Below are positions 1 through 7,513 of a stretch of DNA of 64,000 nucleotides, piece after piece. The first letter of the stretch is position 1; each line of letters opens with the position of its first letter. The DNA lies in contig NZ_CP126080.1 of assembly GCF_030122805.1 (NCBI RefSeq), forward strand, positions 1,369,001-1,433,000, read 5' to 3'. Both the position numbers and the translations under genes were made by a program. The notes under the pieces were generated by a model. It searched no databases. It was not told the DNA's origin and worked only from the letters and a program-made list of their open reading frames with translations. This stretch comes from Mesobacillus sp. AQ2. Its GTDB lineage: Bacteria > Bacillota > Bacilli > Bacillales > Cytobacillaceae.

Positions 1-252
1 TTTACTCCTTCTGCCCTCGTCAATATAGTCGCCGGGCTTTCAAAAATCAGCATGGCCCAGTATATGCTTGCTGTCATAGCGGGCAAAATGGTGATGATTT
101 TTACCATCAGCTTCGTTGGCTATGATATTCGCGCCTTAATTACCAATCCGGCACGGACTGCCCTTGTTCTGGTGGTAATTGCCATCCTGTGGTATATCGG
201 CAAAAGAATTGAAGTAAAAATGAATATGAGTGTTCAAAAAAACGATGACTGA
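1..252 (+). CDS. TVP38/TMEM64 family membrane protein, C-terminal part
   Basis: The reading frame is open from the first base of the window and ends with TGA at 250-252, so only the last 83 residues are present. They begin FTPSALVNIVAGLSKIS, a stretch typical of the SNARE-associated/DedA-like TVP38/TMEM64 family (B. subtilis YhjE and relatives). Two hydrophobic segments follow, then a short charged tail with KRIEVK. The family consists of polytopic inner-membrane proteins, some tied to lipid scrambling or envelope homeostasis; the exact role here is unknown. A signal peptidase gene follows after 27 bases on the same strand. B. subtilis has the same pairing (yhjE-sipV), which supports the family call. 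Confidence 0.8.
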   Translation, partial: FTPSALVNIVAGLSKISMAQYMLAVIAGKMVMIFTISFVGYDIRALITNPARTALVLVVIAILWYIGKRIEVKMNMSVQKNDD

Positions 253-279
253 AAACAGGATCAGGTTGACAGGTGGTGG

Positions 280-843
280 ATGCAGAGGATGAGAGAAGCA
301 ATGAAAAGAGAAGGTGCAGAGTGGATCAAGGCTTTTTCGCTTGGCATTATCTTATTTGTCTTCATAAGAATCTTCTTCTTTTCCAATTACGTCGTTGAAG
401 GGGAGTCGATGCTTCCGACATTGGAGGACGGGAATAAAGTCGTCGTCAACAAGTTGGGGTATGAGACGGATGATCTTGAGCGGTTTGATGTGATTGTCTT
501 CCATGCGAATGAAGAGGAAGACTATGTGAAGCGGGTGATCGGGCTGCCGGGAGACCGGATCGAATATCGAAAGGACCGGTTATTCATCAATGGAAAGAAA
601 GTGGCCGAACCATTTCTGAAGCAGTATCGTGACCAATCGCCAGAAGGTTATTTGACCGGTGATTTTACCCTCGAGGATTTGACCGGAGTTGAAACAGTGC
701 CAGATGGAAAATTATTTGTTCTTGGTGATAATCGCCTCGGCAGCTGGGACAGCAGACAGTTTGGTTTCATTTCGGAAAAGCAGGTGGTTGGCAAGGTCAA
801 TCTGCGCTACTGGCCGCTTGAAGAAATGGATATAAAGTTTTGA
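280..843 (+). CDS. lepB: type I signal peptidase (SipV-like)
   Basis: This is a 187-residue membrane-anchored serine protease that removes signal peptides from secreted preproteins. One N-terminal membrane segment (about residues 17-35) is followed by the catalytic serine box VEGESMLPT (Ser43). The general-base lysine lies in DYVKRVIGLPGD (Lys84), and box E is VLGDNRLGSWDSR near residue 147. The length and single anchor are those of Gram-positive Sip proteins. The ATG at 280 lies close to the purine-rich AGGTGGTGG at 271-279, so the in-frame ATG at 289 is an equally possible start. It probably shares a transcript with the upstream TVP38 gene, and a terminator follows directly. Confidence 0.93.
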   Translation: MQRMREAMKREGAEWIKAFSLGIILFVFIRIFFFSNYVVEGESMLPTLEDGNKVVVNKLGYETDDLERFDVIVFHANEEEDYVKRVIGLPGDRIEYRKDRLFINGKKVAEPFLKQYRDQSPEGYLTGDFTLEDLTGVETVPDGKLFVLGDNRLGSWDSRQFGFISEKQVVGKVNLRYWPLEEMDIKF

Positions 844-860
844 GATATGCTTCTATGTGA

Positions 861-890
861 AAAGACTCGTCAAATTTCGAGTCTTTTTTT
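861..890 (+). terminator. rho-independent terminator after signal peptidase gene
   Basis: The 9-bp stem AAAGACTCG / CGAGTCTTT has an 8-base loop and is followed by a T-run. It closes the TVP38-signal peptidase transcript before the next promoter. Confidence 0.9.
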
Positions 891-895
891 ATATT

Positions 896-923
896 TTGTA
901 TGCTAGACTAGCATCATTATAAT
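896..923 (+). promoter_or_regulatory. sigma-A promoter with central dyad, for the SARP-type regulator
   Basis: A -35 TTGTAT (896-901) and a perfect -10 TATAAT (918-923) are 16 bp apart. The spacer is filled by the perfect inverted repeat ATGCTAG-A-CTAGCAT (900-914). That is where a repressor would block RNA polymerase, so it is a candidate operator. The regulator's ATG at 944 follows 21 bases after the -10. Confidence 0.65.
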
Positions 924-943
924 ATAAACAGGGCGGAGATTAT

Positions 944-3900
944 ATGCAGGGAACATTGCCATTGATCAAAACAAAGCTGATTGTCCCCAGTTTGCAGGAA
1001 CAATGGATAAGGCGTGCGGATTTTTCGAAGAAAATGAAAGCGATTACCGAAAAACGGCTGACCGTTATCCAGGCAGGGGCAGGTTATGGGAAGAGTACCG
1101 CTCTCGCGATGTATGTCAGGGACCAGAACGAGCAATGCTGCTGGTATACCATCACTTCTTCCGATGACGATATTCTCCCGTTTTTATCCTATTTGACAGC
1201 TTCGATCCAAACCTTGTTCCCGGACTTTGGCTTTGAATTAACAGCCTATATGAAAAAGATGGATCGCTATATAAGAGAAGAGGAATTAAGCATGCTCTCT
1301 TCGCTTTTCATCAACGAAACCTTGCAAATACCTGCGCCAATTATCGTCATCCTGGATGATTTCCACGCAATAGAACATTCCTACCATATCAATGTCTGGA
1401 TGGAAAAGCTGCTTGAGCATATGCCAGACCATCTTCATCTCGTCATTTCGACCAGGACGAAGCCGGGTTGGAAGGTTCTTGCCAAAATGAAGGCAAGGAA
1501 TGAGTTGAATGAGATTTCGAAAAGCGATTTGATTTTTGGCAAGGAAGAAATCGAATTACTGCTCTCTGACTATTATCAAATGACAATCAGTGACGAACAA
1601 ATCGACCAATTGTACAACATTACTGAAGGCTGGGTCATCGCGGTCGGAATGATTGCTCAGCAGCTGCCTCATCTTCAGAGTCTTGATGACCTTTTAACGG
1701 AGCCTGCAAAGTCGCTGGAGGATTTGTTTCAATACCTGGTTCATGAAGTATTCTCAAAACAGCCTCCGATGATTCAGCAGTTCCTCGAGCAGACCTGCAT
1801 TTTCGAAGAAATCAGCTCTGAAGTATGTGATCACATACTTGGCATGAACGGTTCAGTCCAGATGCTGCAGCAGCTGGCAGCGAAAAACCTGTTCATTCAT
1901 CAAGTTGGCGAGAACCAATTCCGCTATCATGCTCTTTTCCGTGAGTTCCTCGAGAATCGGCTGCTCACAAACCGGCCAGAGCATTACCATTATTTGATTT
2001 TGAACAGTGGACGTTATTTTGAAAAGAACGGACAGTGGGAAGAAGCTTTATACTGCTATGAAAAGGCCGGCCAATATAATGCAGCAGCAGCGATTATGGA
2101 TGAACAGGGATTGGAACTCCTTGAGAGGGGCAAACTCGAGAATCTGCAGGAGCGGCTGGTAAAAATCCCACAGGAAAATAAAGAGCGCTATTGTTCCCTA
2201 TTATTCCTGGAAGGTGAGGTTTATCGCTACCGGTCCATGTACCAGCAGGCGGAAAGATGTTATGAAAAAGCGATCCAGACAGCTGAGAGTACCGGCAATG
2301 TGGAGTGGGAAAGCAGAGCGCTTGAAGGAAAAGCAAAAATATATCTTGATACAATTCAGCCTCTGAAAGCGGAACGTATTTTGGCCAGGGCAATCGAACT
2401 CAGGGAAACAGCAAAGCTCGAGGGCACAGCCAAGGAAACAGGGAGACTGTACAGGCTGCTTGCCGAAAACCTGATCAATTCCGGACAGGCAGTGAAAGCT
2501 GAAAAATGGATTGAACGGGCGAGGGCGATGGGGGTGCAGATTGAAGACGGGAACCTTGAGGCTCGTCTCTACCTTAGGACCGGCCGATTCGCTGAGACCA
2601 GGAGGATTTTAACGGATATAAAGGGAGTGGATAAGCTCCACCTGCCCCTATCCCATCGGGAAACAGACTTGTTGTTGGCATTGATTGAAGCTTTTACAGG
2701 CAATGGAATGCAAGCGAAGATCCTGTCCCAGTCAGGCATTGAACATGGGATCAACAGCAAGGCACCATTCGTGGAGGCGTGCGGCTGGATCAGAATGGGG
2801 CATGCTGTTCAGCTGATTGATCAATACGATCTGGAGATGGCAGAAAAATGCTATGAAACTGCACTCGATATTATGGGCCGGCTGAGCATCGAAAGAGGGA
2901 AGGCTGAACCGCTGATGGGCCTTTGCATACTCTATGGGTCAAGAAGGGAATATGAGCGTTCTGCCGAGGCTGGAAGAAAGGCGCTGCTTGAAACGGAACA
3001 GGTGAAGGATGTTTGGCTTTCTGCCTTGATCACGCTTTGCATGTCAATCTCGGCCATTTACAATGACAGGTTCAAGGAAGCAGCCGAATTCCTGAGAAAA
3101 GCAGAGGAATTGTTCTATCAGTGCGGTGATGAGTATGGCAAAATGCTGCTGTCATTCTGGGATTCAGTTCAATATTTTACATTAGGCGATGAAGAAGGTT
3201 TCAAAACGGCATTCGCCAGCTTTTTAAAAAGAATGAAAACTGGTGGATATGAATTTTTCCTGAAAAAGAAGACGACATTTGGCCCCCGGGACTTGCAGAT
3301 CCTCTCCCCGATGCTGATTCAGGCAATGAAGCTTTCAATTGTTCCGGCATATACGGAGAAGCTGATGGAGGATTTAAAAATTCCACGCCTTAATGCCCAT
3401 CCTGGCTATACGTTAAGGGTTCAGACTCTGGGACAATTCCGTCTTTGGCTTGGGGATAGGGAAGTGGAGGACAGAAGCTGGCAAAGAGGGAAGGCGAAAG
3501 AGCTTTTCCAGCTTTTCCTGACAAAAAGGAATCAGTTCTTGATGAAAGAAGATATCTTTCAGATTCTGTGGCCAGCATATGAGGATAAAAATGCAGACAG
3601 AGATTTCAAAGTCGCGCTGAATGCTTTGAACAATGTCCTTGAACCTGCACGTAAGGCAAGGGCAGCCCCGTTTTTCGTCATCAGGGATGGGACTGGTTAT
3701 GGAATAAATCCTCACGCAGCGATAGAGCTGGATTCACGCCTTTTCGAAGAATGGGCAGAAACCGGTCTGGAAGAGAAGAACACCGAAAAATCAATAGAGG
3801 AACTAGAGCGCGCATTGCATTTATATAATGGGGATTATCTCCCGGAACGGAGATATGAAGACTGGTGCATCAATGAGCGGGAAAGGCTGCTGGTCTATTT

Positions 3901-4174
3901 TTTGCGCAGTGCCGAGAAACTGGCACAGCTGAATGTTAGGCGTGAAAACTATGACTCTGCCATCCACTGGTGCCAAAAAATCCTCCACAAGGATCGAACA
4001 TGGGAGGAAGCGTATAGACTATTGATGTTTTGCTATTATCGAAAAAACAATCGTCCACAGGCAATCCGGTGGTATCGGAAGTGTTGTGACGTACTGGAGG
4101 AAGAGCTAGGTGTAACTCCGCTTGAACCGACCAGGCATATGTATGACATGATCATCGAAGGAACGAATGCGTGA
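944..4174 (+). CDS. MalT/SARP-type transcriptional regulator (STAND ATPase + winged helix + BTAD)
   Basis: This is a 1076-residue cytoplasmic regulator. The N-terminus is a MalT-like STAND ATPase with P-loop GAGYGKST (residues 45-52) and Walker B VILDDFH near residue 142. A long TPR-like helical region with repeated AxxYxxA patterns covers about residues 370-800. The C-terminus has an OmpR/SARP-type winged helix beginning LRVQTLGQFRLWLGD (about 824-920) and then a bacterial transcriptional activator domain (BTAD, about 930-1070). The DNA-binding part is thus SARP-like and C-terminal, unlike MalT, which ends in a LuxR-type HTH. SARP winged helices bind short direct repeats with 11-bp period. 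Such repeats occur upstream of the importer operon and of the acyl-CoA ligase in this island, which suggests that these are its targets. The start follows GGCGGAGA. Confidence 0.85.
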   Translation: MQGTLPLIKTKLIVPSLQEQWIRRADFSKKMKAITEKRLTVIQAGAGYGKSTALAMYVRDQNEQCCWYTITSSDDDILPFLSYLTASIQTLFPDFGFELTAYMKKMDRYIREEELSMLSSLFINETLQIPAPIIVILDDFHAIEHSYHINVWMEKLLEHMPDHLHLVISTRTKPGWKVLAKMKARNELNEISKSDLIFGKEEIELLLSDYYQMTISDEQIDQLYNITEGWVIAVGMIAQQLPHLQSLDDLLTEPAKSLEDLFQYLVHEVFSKQPPMIQQFLEQTCIFEEISSEVCDHILGMNGSVQMLQQLAAKNLFIHQVGENQFRYHALFREFLENRLLTNRPEHYHYLILNSGRYFEKNGQWEEALYCYEKAGQYNAAAAIMDEQGLELLERGKLENLQERLVKIPQENKERYCSLLFLEGEVYRYRSMYQQAERCYEKAIQTAESTGNVEWESRALEGKAKIYLDTIQPLKAERILARAIELRETAKLEGTAKETGRLYRLLAENLINSGQAVKAEKWIERARAMGVQIEDGNLEARLYLRTGRFAETRRILTDIKGVDKLHLPLSHRETDLLLALIEAFTGNGMQAKILSQSGIEHGINSKAPFVEACGWIRMGHAVQLIDQYDLEMAEKCYETALDIMGRLSIERGKAEPLMGLCILYGSRREYERSAEAGRKALLETEQVKDVWLSALITLCMSISAIYNDRFKEAAEFLRKAEELFYQCGDEYGKMLLSFWDSVQYFTLGDEEGFKTAFASFLKRMKTGGYEFFLKKKTTFGPRDLQILSPMLIQAMKLSIVPAYTEKLMEDLKIPRLNAHPGYTLRVQTLGQFRLWLGDREVEDRSWQRGKAKELFQLFLTKRNQFLMKEDIFQILWPAYEDKNADRDFKVALNALNNVLEPARKARAAPFFVIRDGTGYGINPHAAIELDSRLFEEWAETGLEEKNTEKSIEELERALHLYNGDYLPERRYEDWCINERERLLVYFLRSAEKLAQLNVRRENYDSAIHWCQKILHKDRTWEEAYRLLMFCYYRKNNRPQAIRWYRKCCDVLEEELGVTPLEPTRHMYDMIIEGTNA

Positions 4175-4195
4175 GCTCAAAAGGAGGAGAAGGGA

Positions 4196-4591
4196 ATGGA
4201 AAGGCAGATTCATAGTTCGCTAAAGGTATTGCTAGTTTCAGATCTTGATCGTGCAAAGAAATTTTATTCGGAAGTATTAGGCTGCGAAGTAACGGACTGG
4301 TGGGTAATCCGGGATGGCTTTACAGGGCTTGGAATCAAACTGCTGGAAGCAAGTGATCCAAAAGACGTCAGGCCAAATCCTCCGCCGAAAGGGTCAGACA
4401 TTGGTATTGACTTATATTGTTATGTCGAGGATTGGAAGGCACTGGATGAACTTTATCACGAATTTAAATCAAAAGGTGCTCCTATAGTGATCGAACCGTG
4501 GGTGGATGAAAATAATGGACCCTGGAAGGAATTTGCCATTAAGGACCTTGATGACTACTGTATCGCCTTTGGCGGGACAGATGGCTCATAA
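4196..4591 (+). CDS. VOC superfamily (glyoxalase/bleomycin-resistance-like) protein
   Basis: This 131-residue protein has the vicinal-oxygen-chelate pattern: an opening strand with LVSDLDRAKKFYSEVLGCEV, a central GSDIGIDLYCYVED strand, and a closing WKEFAIKDLDDYCIAFGG segment. Proteins of this fold act as glyoxalases, dioxygenases, isomerases or drug-binding proteins. Which of these applies cannot be read from the sequence. The gene starts 21 bases after the regulator stop behind AAAGGAGGAGAAGG, so it is probably co-transcribed with the regulator. It ends 13 bases from the 3' end of a minus-strand gene, with no clear terminator in between. Confidence 0.8.
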   Translation: MERQIHSSLKVLLVSDLDRAKKFYSEVLGCEVTDWWVIRDGFTGLGIKLLEASDPKDVRPNPPPKGSDIGIDLYCYVEDWKALDELYHEFKSKGAPIVIEPWVDENNGPWKEFAIKDLDDYCIAFGGTDGS

Positions 4592-4604
4592 GCATTGGTT
4601 CAGA

Positions 4605-4922
4605 TTATACAACTGTAACGACCCTGTCAAAATAACTTTTCAGCATCAGCCATCTGGCAGGATAAGTCATGGCAAAGTCAGTGATTGACTGATCTGAATA
4701 CATGAGCAGGCAATCGATTTGTCTTTTGTGGAACTGCAAGTCATAGAGCAGGGCATGCGGGATTGTATAATGTTCATTCAGCTGATATGGATTCAGCTTT
4801 ACCGGCACTACTCTTTTTGTTTGAATAAAATCAGCCAGGGCATTTTGCTGGATTTCAAAGCTGTCATCCCGGGTACACCCATTTATATGAATCTGTTCAT
4901 TAATTAAATAGATAGCTTGCAT
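4605..4922 (-). CDS. small protein with degenerate resolvase-like pattern
   Basis: This 105-residue protein is not securely recognised. The ATG is preceded by a strong GGAGGGG (plus coordinates 4930-4936), so the gene is very likely real. The spacing of hydrophobic and charged positions resembles the N-terminal catalytic domain of serine recombinases: an opening AIYLINEQ where resolvases have a Y-x-R-x-S-T-x-x-Q motif, then IQQNALADFIQ, then LLYDLQFHKRQIDCLLMYSDQSI where resolvases have a D-x-x-x-x-K-x-D-x-(I/L)-(L/V) segment. The catalytic serine and arginines are missing, so it would not cut DNA. The Shine-Dalgarno is buried in the 3' arm of a terminator hairpin behind the upstream gene. 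Confidence 0.6.
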   Translation of the reverse strand: MQAIYLINEQIHINGCTRDDSFEIQQNALADFIQTKRVVPVKLNPYQLNEHYTIPHALLYDLQFHKRQIDCLLMYSDQSITDFAMTYPARWLMLKSYFDRVVTVV

Positions 4923-4928
4923 AAAAAA

Positions 4929-4983
4929 TCCCCTCCGTATTTTTAGGCATTAGTCCAATTATCGCCATAAAAATAGGAGGGGA
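4929..4983 (-). terminator. terminator hairpin containing the RBS of the next gene
   Basis: On the minus strand, TCCCCTCC-TATTTTTA pairs with TAAAAATA-CGGAGGGGA as an 8+8 bp stem with one bulge and a loop of about 22 bases, followed by six T. It lies behind the gene ending at 5003. The 3' arm is the Shine-Dalgarno of the gene starting at 4922, whose ATG follows the U-run directly. On the plus strand a T-run also follows the repeat (4984-4992). Confidence 0.75.
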
Positions 4984-5002
4984 TACTTTTTTATTTGACC
5001 TT

Positions 5003-5260
5003 TTATCTGTGTCTGAGTTTATAGATGATTCCCGCGAGGATATTCGCCGGCAGGAACAATGGATTCGACTGCAGGTTCATGTGCAGGACTTCTTCCTGGA
5101 CAGGCATTTCCTCATACATTTCACTCAGTATTTGCTTTCGCCTTTTCTGTGAATCTTCCATGGTTTTTATGTACTTGTATTGAATCGGTGTCATGATCGC
5201 AGTTGTAATCAGCAATGGCAAACTGAAAAGGATGATAAGAAACCAGAATATAGAATCCAT
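5003..5260 (-). CDS. small single-span membrane protein
   Basis: This 85-residue protein is not recognised. One strong N-terminal transmembrane segment (about residues 4-24, FWFLIILFSLPLLITTAIM) is followed by a charged cytoplasmic stretch with KTMEDSQKRRKQILSEMYEE and an amphipathic C-terminus ending IIYKLRHR. The ATG follows AAGGGGGGC at good distance. It is the first of two minus-strand genes (5003-5260, then 4605-4922) separated by a terminator-like hairpin. It is divergent from the ABC-importer operon and shares the intergenic region that holds the SARP-type box. The context does not reveal a function. Confidence 0.7.
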   Translation of the reverse strand: MDSIFWFLIILFSLPLLITTAIMTPIQYKYIKTMEDSQKRRKQILSEMYEEMPVQEEVLHMNLQSNPLFLPANILAGIIYKLRHR

Positions 5261-5327
5261 TGAAGTTGCCCCCCTTAATTTCTTATAAGGTAAAATCCCC
5301 AGATAGTTTCATATTTTTCAAATTCGC

Positions 5328-5360
5328 TGTAACTCATTTGTAACTGCATTTTTTTAAGAT
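5328..5360 (+). promoter_or_regulatory. SARP-type direct-repeat promoter of the importer operon
   Basis: TGTAACT at 5328-5334 is repeated at 5339-5345, an 11-bp period on the same face of the helix. The -10 hexamer TAAGAT begins at 5355, nine bases after the second repeat, and no good -35 box is present. Repeats replacing the -35 box, with the last one about 8 bp from the -10, are the known arrangement for SARP activators. The same element with identical spacing occurs at 13756-13788. Confidence 0.7.
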
Positions 5361-5409
5361 GATGTCAAAGCTTGTGGCTTTGATGCAACATTTTAAAGGG
5401 GGAGAGAAA

Positions 5410-6654
5410 ATGAAAGCGGGTAAACGGAATTTTGCTTTATCTTTTATGCTTATTTTAGTCCTGTTGTTCACGAGTGCCTGTGGCGGATCGGGAACAGAGA
5501 AGTCAGGTGGAACAGAAGGAAAAGAAGGGAAGGATGAACCGAAAAACACGGAACCGATCAAGATCGGCGTCCTGGCTTCACAAACAGGCGGGCTTGAGGC
5601 TTATGGGAAGCAGACACTTCGAGGGTTCGAGCTGGGTCTGGAATATGCTACTGATGGAACCAATGAAGTAGCCGGCCGTAAAATCGAATTCATTGTCGAA
5701 GATACGGAAACAAAACCAGAGGTAGCTGTCCAGAAAGCAACAAAGCTTCTTGAGGAAGATGAAGTTGATTTCCTTGTGGGTTCATCAAGCTCTGGTGACA
5801 CCCTGGCAGTCCTGCCATTGGCTGAGGAATATGAAAAGATCATGATTGTAGAACCTGCTGTTGCAGACAGCATTACCGGATCCGAATTCAATGAATATAT
5901 TTTCCGCACAGCGCGGAATTCTTCACAGGATGCTGTAGCAGGTGCTGCTGCAATTGCCAAGAAAGGCGTGAAAATCGCTACTCTTGCACCGGATTATTCG
6001 TTTGGCCGTGATGGCGTCTCGGCTTTCAAGGAAGCAGCAGAAAAACTCGGCGCAGAAATCATCCATGAAGAATACGCAGATCCTGCTGCAACGGACTTCA
6101 CTTCGAACATCCAGAAAATCATCGACCAGAAGCCGGATTACTTATTCGTTGTCTGGGCTGGCGCCAACTCACCATGGAACCAGATTGCTGACATGAAGGT
6201 CCAGGAAAAAGGCATTAAAATTTCTACCGGTGCTCCTGATATCGCTGCACTTTCGACAATGGAGCCGCTGATTGGCATGGAAGGCTTTACTGTTTATTAT
6301 CATGATCTTCCGCAAAATGACATTAATAAATGGCTCGTGGACGAACATAAAAAACGCTTTAATGGCGAACTGCCCGACCTGTTCACTCCAGGAGGCATGA
6401 CAGCTGCGATGGCAATCGTAGAAGCCTTGAAGAAAACCGAAGGAAACGCGGACTCCAAGAAACTGATCAAAACAATGGAAGGCATGAGTTTTGACACTCC
6501 GAAAGGCAAGATGACCTTCCGGGAAGAGGACCATCAGGCACTCCAGGCATTATACGCCATCAAGCTGGAGAAAAAGGATGGAGTCAACTATCCAGTCCCA
6601 GTCCTGATCCGTGAACTGTCACCGGAAGAAACGGCTCCTCCGGTACGCAATTAA
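5410..6654 (+). CDS. Liv-type ABC importer substrate-binding lipoprotein
   Basis: This 414-residue lipoprotein captures the substrate outside the membrane for the importer encoded downstream. The signal peptide ends in the lipobox FTSAC with the lipidated Cys24, then a Gly/Ser/Glu-rich linker leads to the mature domain starting IKIGVLASQTGGLEAYGKQ. This is the periplasmic-binding-protein type 1 fold (Peripla_BP_6, LivJ/LivK family), which also includes proteins for aromatic acids, amides and urea, so leucine is not implied. The ATG at 5410 is chosen over an upstream in-frame ATG at 5359 because AAAGGGGGAG precedes it and the signal peptide starts there. A weak hairpin after the gene can give the binding protein more transcript than the other subunits. 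Confidence 0.92.
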   Translation: MKAGKRNFALSFMLILVLLFTSACGGSGTEKSGGTEGKEGKDEPKNTEPIKIGVLASQTGGLEAYGKQTLRGFELGLEYATDGTNEVAGRKIEFIVEDTETKPEVAVQKATKLLEEDEVDFLVGSSSSGDTLAVLPLAEEYEKIMIVEPAVADSITGSEFNEYIFRTARNSSQDAVAGAAAIAKKGVKIATLAPDYSFGRDGVSAFKEAAEKLGAEIIHEEYADPAATDFTSNIQKIIDQKPDYLFVVWAGANSPWNQIADMKVQEKGIKISTGAPDIAALSTMEPLIGMEGFTVYYHDLPQNDINKWLVDEHKKRFNGELPDLFTPGGMTAAMAIVEALKKTEGNADSKKLIKTMEGMSFDTPKGKMTFREEDHQALQALYAIKLEKKDGVNYPVPVLIRELSPEETAPPVRN

Positions 6655-6667
6655 CTTAAATGTCCAT

Positions 6668-6699
6668 AATGAACTTCGGTAAATCAGCCGGAGTTCATT
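6668..6699 (+). terminator. attenuating stem-loop after the binding-protein gene
   Basis: AATGAACTTCGG pairs with CCGGAGTTCATT over 12 bp (one G-U) with an 8-base loop. Only a weak T stretch follows, so it probably gives partial termination or 3'-end protection between the binding-protein gene and the ATPase/permease genes. Confidence 0.6.
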
Positions 6700-6739
6700 A
6701 TACTTTTACTCCAATATTCTAAAGGTGGTGAACCAAAGC

Positions 6740-7513
6740 ATGACGGCAATTCTCGAAACAAAAAATCTTAGCATAACATTTGGCGGCCATACCGCGGTGG
6801 ACTCTGTCAGCATCTCGGTACCCCCTAACCATTTCAAATCGATCATCGGGCCAAACGGTGCTGGCAAGACGACATTCTTCAATTTGTTAAGCGGTCAGCT
6901 TACTCCGACCGAAGGACAGGTCTTCTTTAAAGGCAATGAGATTACCAGGCTGTCACCGACAAAAAGGACGAGGGCCGGAATCGGCCGCTCCTTTCAAATC
7001 ACCAATGTCTTTCCAAACCTGACAGTGATGGAAAATGTCCGTCTTGCGGTCCAGTCGCATGAGGGAATCCGCTATCAAATGCTTAAACACTTCCAATCCT
7101 ACAATAAATTCGAGGAGCAGGCAGAGGAGTGGCTGAAGCTTGTGCTGCTGGATGACAGGAAGGATGCACTTGCGAGGAATCTGGCCCATGGAGAAAAAAG
7201 AAAGCTAGAAATCGCAATGCTGCTTGCCTTGAACACAGAAGTGCTCTTACTTGATGAACCGACAGCGGGAATGTCACTGGAAGAGGTTCCGGCCATACTT
7301 GACGTCATCCGTAAAATCAAACAACGGGGCGACAGGACGATTGTATTGATCGAGCACAAAATGGATATGATCATGGATCTCTCTGATACGATCATGGTTT
7401 TGTTCAACGGCGCGTTGCTTGCTGACGGAACTCCTGAAGAAATCATGAAAAATGAGACAGTCCAGTCTGCATATTTGGGAGGGTTGCATAGTGAGCACGC
7501 TGCTAAAGCTTGA
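6740..7513 (+). CDS. Liv-type ABC importer ATPase (LivG family)
   Basis: This 257-residue cytoplasmic ATPase powers the importer. It has Walker A GPNGAGKTT (residues 37-45), Walker B VLLLDEPTAGM, and a switch histidine in VLIEHKMDMI. The signature motif reads LAHGEKRKLEIAM, an H variant of the LSYGEQR form common in LivG. The insertion GRSFQITNVFPNLTVMENV is characteristic of LivG. The ATG at 6740 is preferred over GTGs at 6725 and 6728 because these lie inside the ribosome binding site AAAGGTGGTG. The gene overlaps the next ATPase by 23 bases, which suggests translational coupling. Confidence 0.93.
   Translation: MTAILETKNLSITFGGHTAVDSVSISVPPNHFKSIIGPNGAGKTTFFNLLSGQLTPTEGQVFFKGNEITRLSPTKRTRAGIGRSFQITNVFPNLTVMENVRLAVQSHEGIRYQMLKHFQSYNKFEEQAEEWLKLVLLDDRKDALARNLAHGEKRKLEIAMLLALNTEVLLLDEPTAGMSLEEVPAILDVIRKIKQRGDRTIVLIEHKMDMIMDLSDTIMVLFNGALLADGTPEEIMKNETVQSAYLGGLHSEHAAKA

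Noticed and set aside
5359..5409. Earlier in-frame ATG for the binding protein
   Set aside because: It overlaps the -10 region of the SARP-type promoter, has no ribosome binding site, and would add residues before the lipoprotein signal peptide.
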